The notes beneath the pieces are model-generated. The model did no database searches, had not been told where the DNA came from, and worked only from the letters and a program-made list of their open reading frames with translations. A program made the translations under genes and the position numbers. 64,000 nt of DNA, taken from NCBI GenBank assembly GCA_963707075.1, contig CAVPOX010000001.1, positions 124,001-188,000 on the forward strand, given 5' to 3'. Positions 16,758 through 24,569 of the stretch are shown here, piece by piece (the stretch's first letter is position 1; every line of letters begins with the position of its first letter). This DNA is from CAXMQZ01 sp963707075 (GTDB taxonomy: Bacteria > Acidobacteriota > Thermoanaerobaculia > Multivoradales > JAHEKO01).

Positions 16758-18506
16758 ATGAAGACAAACCTCGACCCTCGTCCTGCCCTGGCTCCCATGT
16801 TGACCGGCATGGTGCCGTATCGCGTACCCGCGCATCCAGCGCCCATCGAGCTGCGTCTTGCAAGCAACGAGGGGCCGAGTCTTCCCGCCGAATTGAGAGG
16901 CTTCGAAGATCCCAGTGGGGAGACTCTGAGGTGCTACCCCTCCGGTCGAGAGCTGGAGGATGAGATTGCTCGAAGTCTGGGCCTGGAAGCTGATCGGATC
17001 CTCCTGACGGCGGGGGCAGATGACGCCCTGATGCGTGCCATCCGCCTGGTGGCTGCGCCGGGCCGCGAGATTGTCTTGCCGACTCCCACCTTCGAGATGA
17101 TCGAGCGCACCATTCACCTGATGGGAGCGAGAACCCGATCAGTGAGCTGGTGGCGACAGGCTCTACCGGTGGAAGAGATGCTCGCAGCTATCCGCTCCGA
17201 GACAGCGGCAGTTGTCCTGGTGAACCCCAACAACCCGACTGGGGCTGCAGCATCGCCAGACGATATCGAGCGCCTGCTAGCAGGATTGGGAGGCCGCCTG
17301 CTCATCGTCGATCAGGCATACGGTGAGTTTGCCGACGAGGATGTAACGCCCATCCTGTTGCGAGAGCCCAACGTCGTGGTGATTCGCACCTTCTCCAAGG
17401 CTTATGGATTGGCAGGGCTGCGAATTGGCATTGCGATCGGATCGCCCGTCCTGGTGGATTGGATGCGCACGGTGGGGCATCCCTATCCGATCGCCGGACC
17501 ATCTCTGGCGATCGCTCGCAAGGTGTTCGGCGACGCTGGATCCTGGCAGGGGCGCTATCTGTCGCAGGTTCGTCACGAGCGCAATGAGTTGAATGCCTTG
17601 CTCGCGGCCTTGGGCCAGCGGCCCCTGCCATCACAGGCGAACTTCGTCCTTTGTGAATTCGACGACGCGCACTGGGTTGCTGACGCGCTGGCAGGACTCG
17701 GCATCGCTGTCAGGAGGTTTCCCGATCGCCCGCGGCTCGAGAAGAGTCTGCGGATCAGCTGCCCAGGCGAGAAGGATGCCTTCGACCGGCTCGAGCATGG
17801 GATTCGCACGGTTCTCCATCCCCAGGCCCTCTTGTTCGATCTCGATGGGGTCCTCGCCGACGTGACGCAGTCCTACCGCCAGGCGATTCGCCGGACTGCA
17901 GGTCAGTTCGGCGTCGAGGTGACGCCTGAGCAGATCGACGCAGCCAAGGCCGCCGGTGATGCGAACAATGACTGGGTCCTGACATGGCGGCTGGTCTGCG
18001 CCCAACGACCGGGAGTCGAGCTCGCGGAGATCCGCAGGACCTTTGAACGCCTTTATCAAGGTGAGGCAGGCCAGCCTGGACTGTGGGAGGACGAACGGCT
18101 CTTGATACCGCGCCGACAGCTCGAAGAGCTGGCCGGTAGGTTGCCGCTGGCCATTGTGACTGGCCGACCTCGCAAGGACGCCGAGCGTTTTCTCGCGACG
18201 TTCAATCTGCAGGAGCTGTTTGCGGTGGTGGTCACGATGGAAGACGGTCCAGCCAAGCCCGATCCCTTCCCGGTGCGGCTGGCCCTCGACAGGTTAGGCG
18301 TCGAGAGGGCGTGGATGGTAGGCGACACCCCCGATGACATGCGAGCCGCGCGCTCCGCCGGCGTGCTACCCATCGGCTTCTCGGCGCAGGCACCCTCCCG
18401 TGAATCCGAGCTGGCGATGCTGCGTTCGGGCGCGGCTAGGGTGCTGAACAACTTGACAACTTTCGCCGACTGGCTCTCGGCGAAAATGAAACAGGGAGCT
18501 GAGTAG
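16758..18506 (+). CDS. hisC: Histidinol-phosphate aminotransferase fused to a HAD phosphatase
   Basis: A 582-residue two-domain protein starting at the ATG at 16758 (AGGAGA 7 bases upstream). Residues about 1-355 are a PLP-dependent HisC: LASNEGPSLP, NPNNPTGA, and SKAYGLAGLR with the PLP Lys at 214. Residues about 357-582 are a HAD-superfamily hydrolase: FDLDGVLAD with D361 and D363, VTGRPRKDAERFL, KPDPFPVRLAL and MVGDTPDDMRAA. Known HisC converts imidazole acetol phosphate to histidinol phosphate; the next step is a phosphatase. No other HisN/HisK/HisB-N is in the operon, so I infer that the HAD half is the histidinol-phosphate phosphatase and that the fusion catalyses two consecutive steps. 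The fusion is continuous in one frame with no stop. Confidence 0.93.
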   Translation: MKTNLDPRPALAPMLTGMVPYRVPAHPAPIELRLASNEGPSLPAELRGFEDPSGETLRCYPSGRELEDEIARSLGLEADRILLTAGADDALMRAIRLVAAPGREIVLPTPTFEMIERTIHLMGARTRSVSWWRQALPVEEMLAAIRSETAAVVLVNPNNPTGAAASPDDIERLLAGLGGRLLIVDQAYGEFADEDVTPILLREPNVVVIRTFSKAYGLAGLRIGIAIGSPVLVDWMRTVGHPYPIAGPSLAIARKVFGDAGSWQGRYLSQVRHERNELNALLAALGQRPLPSQANFVLCEFDDAHWVADALAGLGIAVRRFPDRPRLEKSLRISCPGEKDAFDRLEHGIRTVLHPQALLFDLDGVLADVTQSYRQAIRRTAGQFGVEVTPEQIDAAKAAGDANNDWVLTWRLVCAQRPGVELAEIRRTFERLYQGEAGQPGLWEDERLLIPRRQLEELAGRLPLAIVTGRPRKDAERFLATFNLQELFAVVVTMEDGPAKPDPFPVRLALDRLGVERAWMVGDTPDDMRAARSAGVLPIGFSAQAPSRESELAMLRSGAARVLNNLTTFADWLSAKMKQGAE

Positions 18507-19097
18507 ATGAGGAATCGTAGAGTGTCTTTGGAACGGGTGACCAGCGAGACTCGCATCGATCTGGATCTCGCTCTCGATGGCAAACGTCAGATCGACATTC
18601 GCACCGGTCTCGGTTTTCTCGATCACATGGTGCATGCTCTTGCCTTCCATGCCAGGTGGGATCTCCGTCTCGAGTGCCGCGGCGATCTGCAGGTCGACGA
18701 TCACCACACCGTCGAAGACTGTGCGCTGCTCCTCGGCTCGGCGATCGATCGCTGTCTCGACGAGCGGCACGGTATTGTTCGCTTCGGCTCGGCATACGCG
18801 CCGCTTGACGAAGCGTTGGCAAGAGTCGTGGTCGATCTGTCAGGCAGACCGGCCCCGGTCGTCGGTCTTGGGCTTCGAGGAGAGCGCCTCGGCGATGTAG
18901 CCACTGAGAATCTGACGCATTTCTTCGTCTCGCTGGCGGTGGCCATGCGCGCTGCGCTGCACGTCGATGTGCTGCGTGGCGACAACGACCACCATCGAGC
19001 CGAAGCTGCCTTCAAGGCGGCCGCCCTGGCCTTGCGTGCCGCTCTGGCGTTGGACCAGGAAAACGAGGTGCCGAGCACCAAAGGAGTGCTGGCATGA
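18507..19097 (+). CDS. hisB: Imidazoleglycerol-phosphate dehydratase
   Basis: 196 residues, monofunctional dehydratase length. It removes water from imidazole glycerol phosphate to give imidazole acetol phosphate. The manganese-binding histidine motifs are present: GFLDHMVHALAFHA, VDDHHTVEDCALLLG and the later GDNDHHRAEAAFKA; the FDLS-type segment appears as VVVDLSGRP. The ATG follows the hisC::HAD stop with no gap (TAGATG) and the stop overlaps hisH. There is no N-terminal phosphatase domain as in the Escherichia coli bifunctional HisB, which fits the phosphatase being attached to HisC instead. Confidence 0.97.
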   Translation: MRNRRVSLERVTSETRIDLDLALDGKRQIDIRTGLGFLDHMVHALAFHARWDLRLECRGDLQVDDHHTVEDCALLLGSAIDRCLDERHGIVRFGSAYAPLDEALARVVVDLSGRPAPVVGLGLRGERLGDVATENLTHFFVSLAVAMRAALHVDVLRGDNDHHRAEAAFKAAALALRAALALDQENEVPSTKGVLA

Positions 19098-19702
19098 GCT
19101 TCCCGGTCTACGTGGTCTCGACCGGCACTGCGAACCTCGCCTCCGTCGAGGCATCGATTCGACGATGCGGCAGGGTTCCGCGACGAGTGGACCGATCCCA
19201 ACAGATTCTCGATGCCGAGCAGTTGGTGGTTCCGGGTGTGGGCACCCTCGCTGCGGCAGGCAGCCGTCTGCGCCAGCGAGGTTTTCTGGAGCCTCTGGCA
19301 GCACGTCTGCAACAGGGCCTGCCGACTCTCGCTATCTGTCTCGGGATGCAACTGCTGGCGGAGGGCAGCGAGGAGTCGCCGGGAACCCCGGGCCTGGGGA
19401 TTATCCCCGGACGGGCCCGTCGTTTCCCTCGCACCGTGCGTGTGCCCCAGCTCGGTTGGAGCCGAGTGGTGGCAGAGCCGTCGGCGGCCTGGATCGAAGA
19501 GGGCTTTGCCTACTTCGCCAACTCCTACTACCTGCAAGAGCCGCCTGGTGACGGTTGGGTGACGCTCTGGTCGGAACACGGTGTTCGCTTCCTGGCTGCC
19601 ATAGCGCGCGGTCGGGTTCTGGCCTGCCAGTTCCATCCGGAGCTTTCGGGCGAATGGGGTGAGGGGCTGATGCGCTGGTGGTTGCGAGGGGGTGAGGCGT
19701 GA
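19094..19702 (+). CDS. hisH: Imidazole glycerol phosphate synthase, glutaminase subunit
   Basis: 202 residues. Class I glutamine amidotransferase that feeds ammonia to HisF. Seen: VPGVGTLAAAGS in the oxyanion region, the nucleophile Cys in LAICLGMQLL, and the His and Glu of the triad in ACQFHPELSG. The start overlaps hisB by ATGA and the end overlaps the GTG start of hisF, so HisH and HisF are translationally coupled, as suits a heterodimer. Nothing unusual apart from a short loop after the Cys motif. Confidence 0.96.
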   Translation: MSFPVYVVSTGTANLASVEASIRRCGRVPRRVDRSQQILDAEQLVVPGVGTLAAAGSRLRQRGFLEPLAARLQQGLPTLAICLGMQLLAEGSEESPGTPGLGIIPGRARRFPRTVRVPQLGWSRVVAEPSAAWIEEGFAYFANSYYLQEPPGDGWVTLWSEHGVRFLAAIARGRVLACQFHPELSGEWGEGLMRWWLRGGEA

Positions 19703-20451
19703 CGACCCGGCGTATCGTCCCCTGTCTCGATGTAGATGGAGGCCGCGTGGTGAAAGGCATTCAATTTCGGCAGCTCAGGGATGCCGGAGATCCCACCGAG
19801 AGAGCTGTGGAATACGAACGGCAAGGCGCAGACGAGGTGGTGATCCTGGATATTTCGGCTACTCCCGAGGGCCGCGGTCACCAACTGGAGGTAGTGCGAG
19901 AGGTACGCAGGGATCTGCGGATTCCTCTATCGGTGGGTGGGGGTATCCGCACGGTTGAAGACGCCGCCGCCCTACTCGAGGCTGGTGCCGACAAGGTCGC
20001 GGTGAACACGGCAGCGGTGCAGACACCCGAGCTCGTCTCCGAGATGGCCGAGAGATTCGGCTGTCAGAGCACCGTGGTCGCCATCGATGCCCGGCGCAGG
20101 CAAGGCGACTGGGAGGTCCTGGTGCAGTCGGGGCGACGGAGCGCAGGTCGCGATGCTCTCGCCTGGGCTCGTGAGATCTGTGACCGGGGTGCTGGCGAGA
20201 TTCTCTTGACCAGCTGGGATCGCGACGGGACACGGCAGGGATACGACGCGGAACTGTTGCGGACGGTGACCTCCGCCGTACCGGTGCCGGTGATCGCCTC
20301 CGGAGGTGCCGGCGAGATCGCCCATTTCATCGAAGCGTTCGCGGCGGGCGCGGATGCCGTCCTTGCCGCCTCGCTGTTCCACTACGCAGAGACTACCGTC
20401 GAGGCGGTTAAACAACAGTTGGCAGAGAGCGGAATCGAGGTCAGACGATGA
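19699..20451 (+). CDS. hisF: Imidazole glycerol phosphate synthase, cyclase subunit
   Basis: 250 residues, TIM barrel of normal length, starting with GTG at 19699 that overlaps the hisH stop. Catalytic Asp residues are in PCLDVDGGRVVKG (position about 11) and VVAIDARR (about 131). Phosphate-binding motifs are SVGGGIRT and ASGGAGEI; LTSWDRDGTRQGYD is typical. It closes the imidazole ring of IGP and releases AICAR with ammonia from HisH. Overlaps the next gene by ATGA. Confidence 0.97.
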   Translation: MTTRRIVPCLDVDGGRVVKGIQFRQLRDAGDPTERAVEYERQGADEVVILDISATPEGRGHQLEVVREVRRDLRIPLSVGGGIRTVEDAAALLEAGADKVAVNTAAVQTPELVSEMAERFGCQSTVVAIDARRRQGDWEVLVQSGRRSAGRDALAWAREICDRGAGEILLTSWDRDGTRQGYDAELLRTVTSAVPVPVIASGGAGEIAHFIEAFAAGADAVLAASLFHYAETTVEAVKQQLAESGIEVRR

Positions 20452-21722
20452 TCATCCCTTCGATCGATATCCAGCAAGGTGAAGCGGTGCAGTTGGTCGG
20501 TGGGCGCGAGTTGGAGCTGCGCGCCGGTGAGCCGCTGGAGATCGCGGCCCAGTGGTCAGTGGTCGGCGAGTTGGCAGTGATCGATCTCGATGCGGCCATG
20601 GGAACCGGCGACAACCGTGAGCTCGTGCGAGAGCTGGTGAAACGCTATCGATGTCGCGTGGGAGGAGGCATTCGCTCGCTCGAGTCCGCTCTCGACTGGC
20701 TCGACAGGGGTGCCGAGAAGGTGATTGTGGGCACCGCGGCAACTCCCGAGCTGCTATGGCATCTGCCGCCCGAGCGGGTGATGGTGGCTCTGGATGCGGT
20801 CGATGGTGAGGTCGTTGTGGAGGGATGGCAGAAGGCGACGGGAGAGTCTCAGGAAGCGAGGTTGAGGACGCTGAAGGATCTCGCGGGAAGCTTCCTCGTG
20901 ACGTTCGTCGAGCGCGAAGGGCGCCTGGGTGGCACTGATCTGGAAGCGGCAGAGCGTCTTGTCGGGATAGCGGGGAAGGGGCGGGTGACCATCGCCGGTG
21001 GCATCTCGACGGTTGCCGAGATTGCGGCGCTCGACCGACTGGGTGCCGACGCCCAGGTCGGCATGGCGCTCTACAAGGGTGAGATCGACCTGACCGAGGC
21101 TTTCGCGGCTCCACTGACCAGCGATCGACCGGATGGCCTCTGGCCGACCGTCGTTTGTGATCCCTCGGGCGTGGCTCTGGGGCTCGCCTACTCGAACCTC
21201 GAGAGCCTTCGGCGAGCCCTGTCGGAGCGTCGAGGGGTTTACCAGTCACGCTCTCGCGGTCTGTGGACCAAGGGCGAGATTTCGGGCAGTACACAGGAGT
21301 TGATAGGCGTCGATCTGGATTGCGATCGCGACACTTTGCGATTTACGGTGCGCCAGAGCCCCCCGGGTTTCTGTCATCGCGAGACGTCGACATGCTGGGG
21401 ACAGACTCGTGGGCTCGCTGGTCTCGAAAGACGACTCCTGCAACGAAGCGAGGATCCTCCGGCGGGATCGTACGTAGCGAAGCTCTTGAGCGATGCGACG
21501 CTGTTATCGAGGAAGCTGAGCGAAGAGGCGGCTGAGCTGGCTACAGCCGAGAGCACTGAAGAGGTGACCTGGGAAGCAGCGGATCTCCTGTTCTTTACTC
21601 TCGTGGCGATGCAGCGTGCTGGCATAAAGCTGGAGGCTGTCGCTCGGCAGCTCGATCGCCGTGCACTGCGGGTCAGGAGGCGAAGTCAGTCTGAATCCCC
21701 GACCGAGGAGAGCCGCCCATGA
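20448..21722 (+). CDS. hisA: Trifunctional HisA-HisI-HisE fusion
   Basis: One 424-residue frame joins three enzymes. Residues about 1-215 are HisA (ProFAR isomerase, TIM barrel): IPSIDIQQG with Asp7, VGGGIRSLE, VALDAVDG, IAGGIST; this domain is shorter than the usual 240-250. Residues about 230-330 are HisI (phosphoribosyl-AMP cyclohydrolase): GLAYSNLESL, YQSRSRGLWTKGEISGSTQE, LDCDRDTL and CHRETSTCW with the zinc and magnesium ligands. Residues about 335-410 are HisE (phosphoribosyl-ATP pyrophosphohydrolase): SYVAKLLSD, LSRKLSEEAAEL and WEAADLLFF. It would carry phosphoribosyl-ATP through three consecutive steps. HisIE fusions are common in bacteria and plants; HisA joined to HisIE is unusual to my knowledge. 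Overlaps hisF and hisD by ATGA on each side. Confidence 0.95.
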   Translation: MIIPSIDIQQGEAVQLVGGRELELRAGEPLEIAAQWSVVGELAVIDLDAAMGTGDNRELVRELVKRYRCRVGGGIRSLESALDWLDRGAEKVIVGTAATPELLWHLPPERVMVALDAVDGEVVVEGWQKATGESQEARLRTLKDLAGSFLVTFVEREGRLGGTDLEAAERLVGIAGKGRVTIAGGISTVAEIAALDRLGADAQVGMALYKGEIDLTEAFAAPLTSDRPDGLWPTVVCDPSGVALGLAYSNLESLRRALSERRGVYQSRSRGLWTKGEISGSTQELIGVDLDCDRDTLRFTVRQSPPGFCHRETSTCWGQTRGLAGLERRLLQRSEDPPAGSYVAKLLSDATLLSRKLSEEAAELATAESTEEVTWEAADLLFFTLVAMQRAGIKLEAVARQLDRRALRVRRRSQSESPTEESRP

Positions 21723-22999
21723 GCTCATTCCAGCTACGACGGCGTCGACCCGAAGACATCGAAGCGGTCCGGGTAGGAAGTATGAGCGAAGCTGCCGAGG
21801 AGCGGGTGCGGGGGATCCTGGCGGAGATCGCCCGAGAAGGTGAGTCGGCGCTGCGCCGTTGGGCCGAGAAGCTCGGCGACCTGCAACCTGATGCCCCGCT
21901 GATACTTTCGCCGGCAGCGCTCTGCGAGGCCCGCGATCGACTGTCCGTTGATAAGAGAGCAACTCTCGAGCGGGTGGCCGCGCGTATCGGGAAGTTCGCC
22001 AAGCGCCAGCGAGCCGCGCTGGATGAGGCGGAGATGGAATTCCCCGGTGGTCGGGCCGGTCACCGGTTGACACCGGTCGAGATTGCCGGCTGCTATGCTC
22101 CCGGAGGTCGGTATCCGTTGCCTTCTTCGGTTCTGATGACGGCGGTCACCGCCCGCGCGGCAGGAGTCGATCAGGTGTGGCTGGCCTCACCACGACCCAC
22201 GGTCGAGACATTGGCGGCTGCCGCCATCGCTGGCGTCGACGGAATGCTGGCAGTCGGCGGGGCTCAGGCCGTGGCGGCCATGGCCTATGGAGTCGGTGGA
22301 GTTCCACGCTGCGATGTCGTTGTTGGCCCTGGCAACGTCTGGGTGACGCTGGCCAAGAAGTTGCTGGTCGGGAAAGTGGGTATCGACATGCTCGCCGGCC
22401 CCTCCGAGCTGGTCATTCTGGCTGACGACTCGGCCGATCCGGAGATGATTGCAGCCGATCTGCTGGCGCAGGCGGAGCACGATGAAGAGGCTCTGCCCAT
22501 CCTGGTGACACCCTCGGAACCGCTCATCTCCAGCGTCGAATCAGAGCTCGCCAGGCAGTTGGCCGATCTCGCGACTGCTGAGACGGCTCGGGTCTCGATC
22601 GGGCGAGGCTTTGCAGTCCTGACCACGAGCCTCGACCAGTCGATCGAGGTGGCAAATCAGCTGGCACCCGAGCATCTGCAAATCATGACTCGCCACCCAC
22701 AATCCGTGGGACGCCGGTGTCGAGCCTACGGTGGGCTTTTCGTCGGTACGATGACACCCGAGGTTCTGGGTGACTACGGTGCCGGACCCAACCACACCTT
22801 GCCCACTGGCGGCACGGCTCGGTTCTCCGGCGGGCTCTCTGTCTTCGACTTCTTGAGCGTGCGCACCTGGATCGAGATCGACGATCCCGAGCAGGCACGT
22901 GGCCTCTACCAGGATGCGGCTGCCATGGCGGAGATGGAGGGCCTGGAGGCCCACCGGCGCGCTGCCGAACGACGCTGCGGCGAGAAGTCGAGGGCCTAG
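21719..22999 (+). CDS. hisD: Histidinol dehydrogenase
   Basis: 426 residues, normal length. NAD-dependent, zinc-dependent oxidation of histidinol to histidine, the last step. Seen: GCYAPGGRYPLPSSVLMTAV, VVGPGNVWVTLAKKLLVGKVGIDMLAGPSE, the zinc and catalytic region DLLAQAEHDEEA, QLAPEHLQI and GPNHTLPTGGTARFSGGLSV. It starts on an ATGA overlap with the HisA-HisI-HisE gene and ends overlapping the convergent SDR gene by 4 bases. It closes an operon that covers all steps of the pathway. Confidence 0.97.
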   Translation: MSSFQLRRRRPEDIEAVRVGSMSEAAEERVRGILAEIAREGESALRRWAEKLGDLQPDAPLILSPAALCEARDRLSVDKRATLERVAARIGKFAKRQRAALDEAEMEFPGGRAGHRLTPVEIAGCYAPGGRYPLPSSVLMTAVTARAAGVDQVWLASPRPTVETLAAAAIAGVDGMLAVGGAQAVAAMAYGVGGVPRCDVVVGPGNVWVTLAKKLLVGKVGIDMLAGPSELVILADDSADPEMIAADLLAQAEHDEEALPILVTPSEPLISSVESELARQLADLATAETARVSIGRGFAVLTTSLDQSIEVANQLAPEHLQIMTRHPQSVGRRCRAYGGLFVGTMTPEVLGDYGAGPNHTLPTGGTARFSGGLSVFDFLSVRTWIEIDDPEQARGLYQDAAAMAEMEGLEAHRRAAERRCGEKSRA

Positions 23000-23742
23000 C
23001 GTGGCACCTTCAAGGAGGCCAGACCACCGTCGAGCTGAATGATCTGCCCGGTCATCCAGTCGTTGTCGGGATCCAGTAGCCAGGCGATGAGTCGGGCGAC
23101 CTCTGCGGGCTGCCCGATGCGGCCGAGGGGGTGGAGCCGGATCGACGCCTGCAGGGCCTTTTCGTTGTCCACGATTCTCTGGGTCGCCCCGCTGGCGACG
23201 AGTCCAGGCGCGACGGCATTGAAGCGGATGTTGCGCGCTGCGTAGGTCGCGGCGGCGGAGAGAACCAGTCCGGCAACACCGGCTTTGGCGGCACCGATGG
23301 CCTCGTGATTCGCCAACCCGATCCCGGCGGCGGCCGAAGACATGAGCACCACCGAGCCACCCTGCTTGCGAAGCTGTTTGGCACTCGCCCTGACCACGGC
23401 AAAGGCTGTGGTGAGATTGGCACCGATGATCTCCTCGAAGTCGGCGCGCGAGGTCAAGTGCGAGGGTTTGAGCATCACTGAGCCGGCACAGTTGACGACA
23501 CCCGTCAGTTGTCCCTCTTCTGCGGCGCGAGACAGGAAAAGCTCCACCTGGTCGAACTCTCGACCATCGACCTCGACCGCGATTCCATCCACTTCTGCAG
23601 CCAGCGAATTCAGGCGTTCCTGGTCCCGGCCTCCCAGGACGACTCGATAGCGGGCTTGGCTCAGTAGTCGCGCGAGGGCCGAACCGATGCCCCCATAGGC
23701 ACCGAGAATGGCCACTACCCGATCGCGTTCATTCTCCGACAT
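22996..23742 (-). CDS. SDR-family oxidoreductase-like protein
   Basis: 248 residues with a Rossmann fold: ILGAYGGIGSALARLL (cofactor Gly motif), VVNCAGSV, LMSSAAAGIG (catalytic Ser region) and the C-terminal WMTGQIIQLDGGL. The canonical YxxxK is not seen; the aligned segment HEAIGAAKAGVAGL keeps the Lys but has Ile where Tyr is expected. That reading recurs, as I recall, in a known subfamily with HEAIAAAK. AAAGGAGATC upstream of the ATG at 23742 is a good ribosome site. Substrate unknown. It converges on hisD and heads toward it, with a separate promoter region shared with nothing obvious upstream. Confidence 0.85.
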   Translation of the reverse strand: MSENERDRVVAILGAYGGIGSALARLLSQARYRVVLGGRDQERLNSLAAEVDGIAVEVDGREFDQVELFLSRAAEEGQLTGVVNCAGSVMLKPSHLTSRADFEEIIGANLTTAFAVVRASAKQLRKQGGSVVLMSSAAAGIGLANHEAIGAAKAGVAGLVLSAAATYAARNIRFNAVAPGLVASGATQRIVDNEKALQASIRLHPLGRIGQPAEVARLIAWLLDPDNDWMTGQIIQLDGGLASLKVPR

Positions 23743-23764
23743 GGTCCGATCTCCTTTCTAGGGA

Positions 23765-24529
23765 TCAATCGTGCGAGGCGTTCGTTGCAATCTCAGGTGA
23801 CTTGCGAAAGACCAGGAAATGCTGCTGCGGCAACATGGTCCGATTCTCCACAAACTCGAGGCCGATGGCCTCCATCTCCCGGCGAGCTTGCGCCTCGGTC
23901 ATCTTGTGCAATGGCAGGATCTGAATGGCCGGGTCTTCAGCCCGATACTCGACGAGGTACACGAACCCTCCTGGACGTAGAGCATCGAAGATGGCCGTCA
24001 TCATCTCATGAGGGTGCGAGAATTCATGGTAGGCGTCGACCATCAGGACGGCGTCGACAGAACCCGCGGGCAGGTTCGGCGACCTCACCGTCCCGAGCAC
24101 CGAATCGACATTGAAGTGGCTCCCGTTTCGCTTCCGGCGCTCGAGGACTTCGATCATCTCGGGTTGAATGTCCACCGCCAGGACTCGACCCTGCGGCACC
24201 CTGAGACTGAGACGGAAGGTGAAGTAGCCGCTGCCGGCACCGAGGTCGACCACAACTGCGTCCGAAGCCAGCTCCATGGCCTCGATAACCAGATCGGTCC
24301 GCTCCTCCCGTTCACGCTCGGGCCGCTCGAGCCAGCCAACTCCTCGATGGCCCATGACAAAGGAGATCTCGCGACCCATGTAGACCTTGCCGATGCCATC
24401 TCGGCTCGGGGTCTTCTGCGAATAGATGGCTTCCGCCTCCTGCGAGACGGAGCTCGAACAGCGGCCTGCCGCAGGAGTGAAGGCAGCGATGAGAGCGAAC
24501 AGGGCGAGCGTGATGCGCAGTCTGGTCAT
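23765..24529 (-). CDS. Exported class I SAM-dependent methyltransferase-like protein
   Basis: 254 residues from the ATG at 24529. An N-terminal signal peptide (about 1-24, hydrophobic ITLALFALIAAF) is followed by a class I methyltransferase domain: VVVDLGAGSGYFTFRLS (SAM motif I), VLAVDIQPEMIEVL (motif II), VDAVLMVDAYHEF (motif IV) and LRPGGFVYLVEY. Exported proteins with this fold are common in Planctomycetes and Acidobacteria and often lack a known substrate. A longer start at 24583 would overlap the GH2 gene by 14 bases and break the signal peptide. It follows the GH2 gene on the same strand and 22 bases separate it from the SDR gene, so these may be co-transcribed. Confidence 0.82.
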   Translation of the reverse strand: MTRLRITLALFALIAAFTPAAGRCSSSVSQEAEAIYSQKTPSRDGIGKVYMGREISFVMGHRGVGWLERPEREREERTDLVIEAMELASDAVVVDLGAGSGYFTFRLSLRVPQGRVLAVDIQPEMIEVLERRKRNGSHFNVDSVLGTVRSPNLPAGSVDAVLMVDAYHEFSHPHEMMTAIFDALRPGGFVYLVEYRAEDPAIQILPLHKMTEAQARREMEAIGLEFVENRTMLPQQHFLVFRKSPEIATNASHD

Positions 24530-24569
24530 GGTGGTCGTCGGTATGGCGAGCGGTTCGAAGCCTCGGTTT

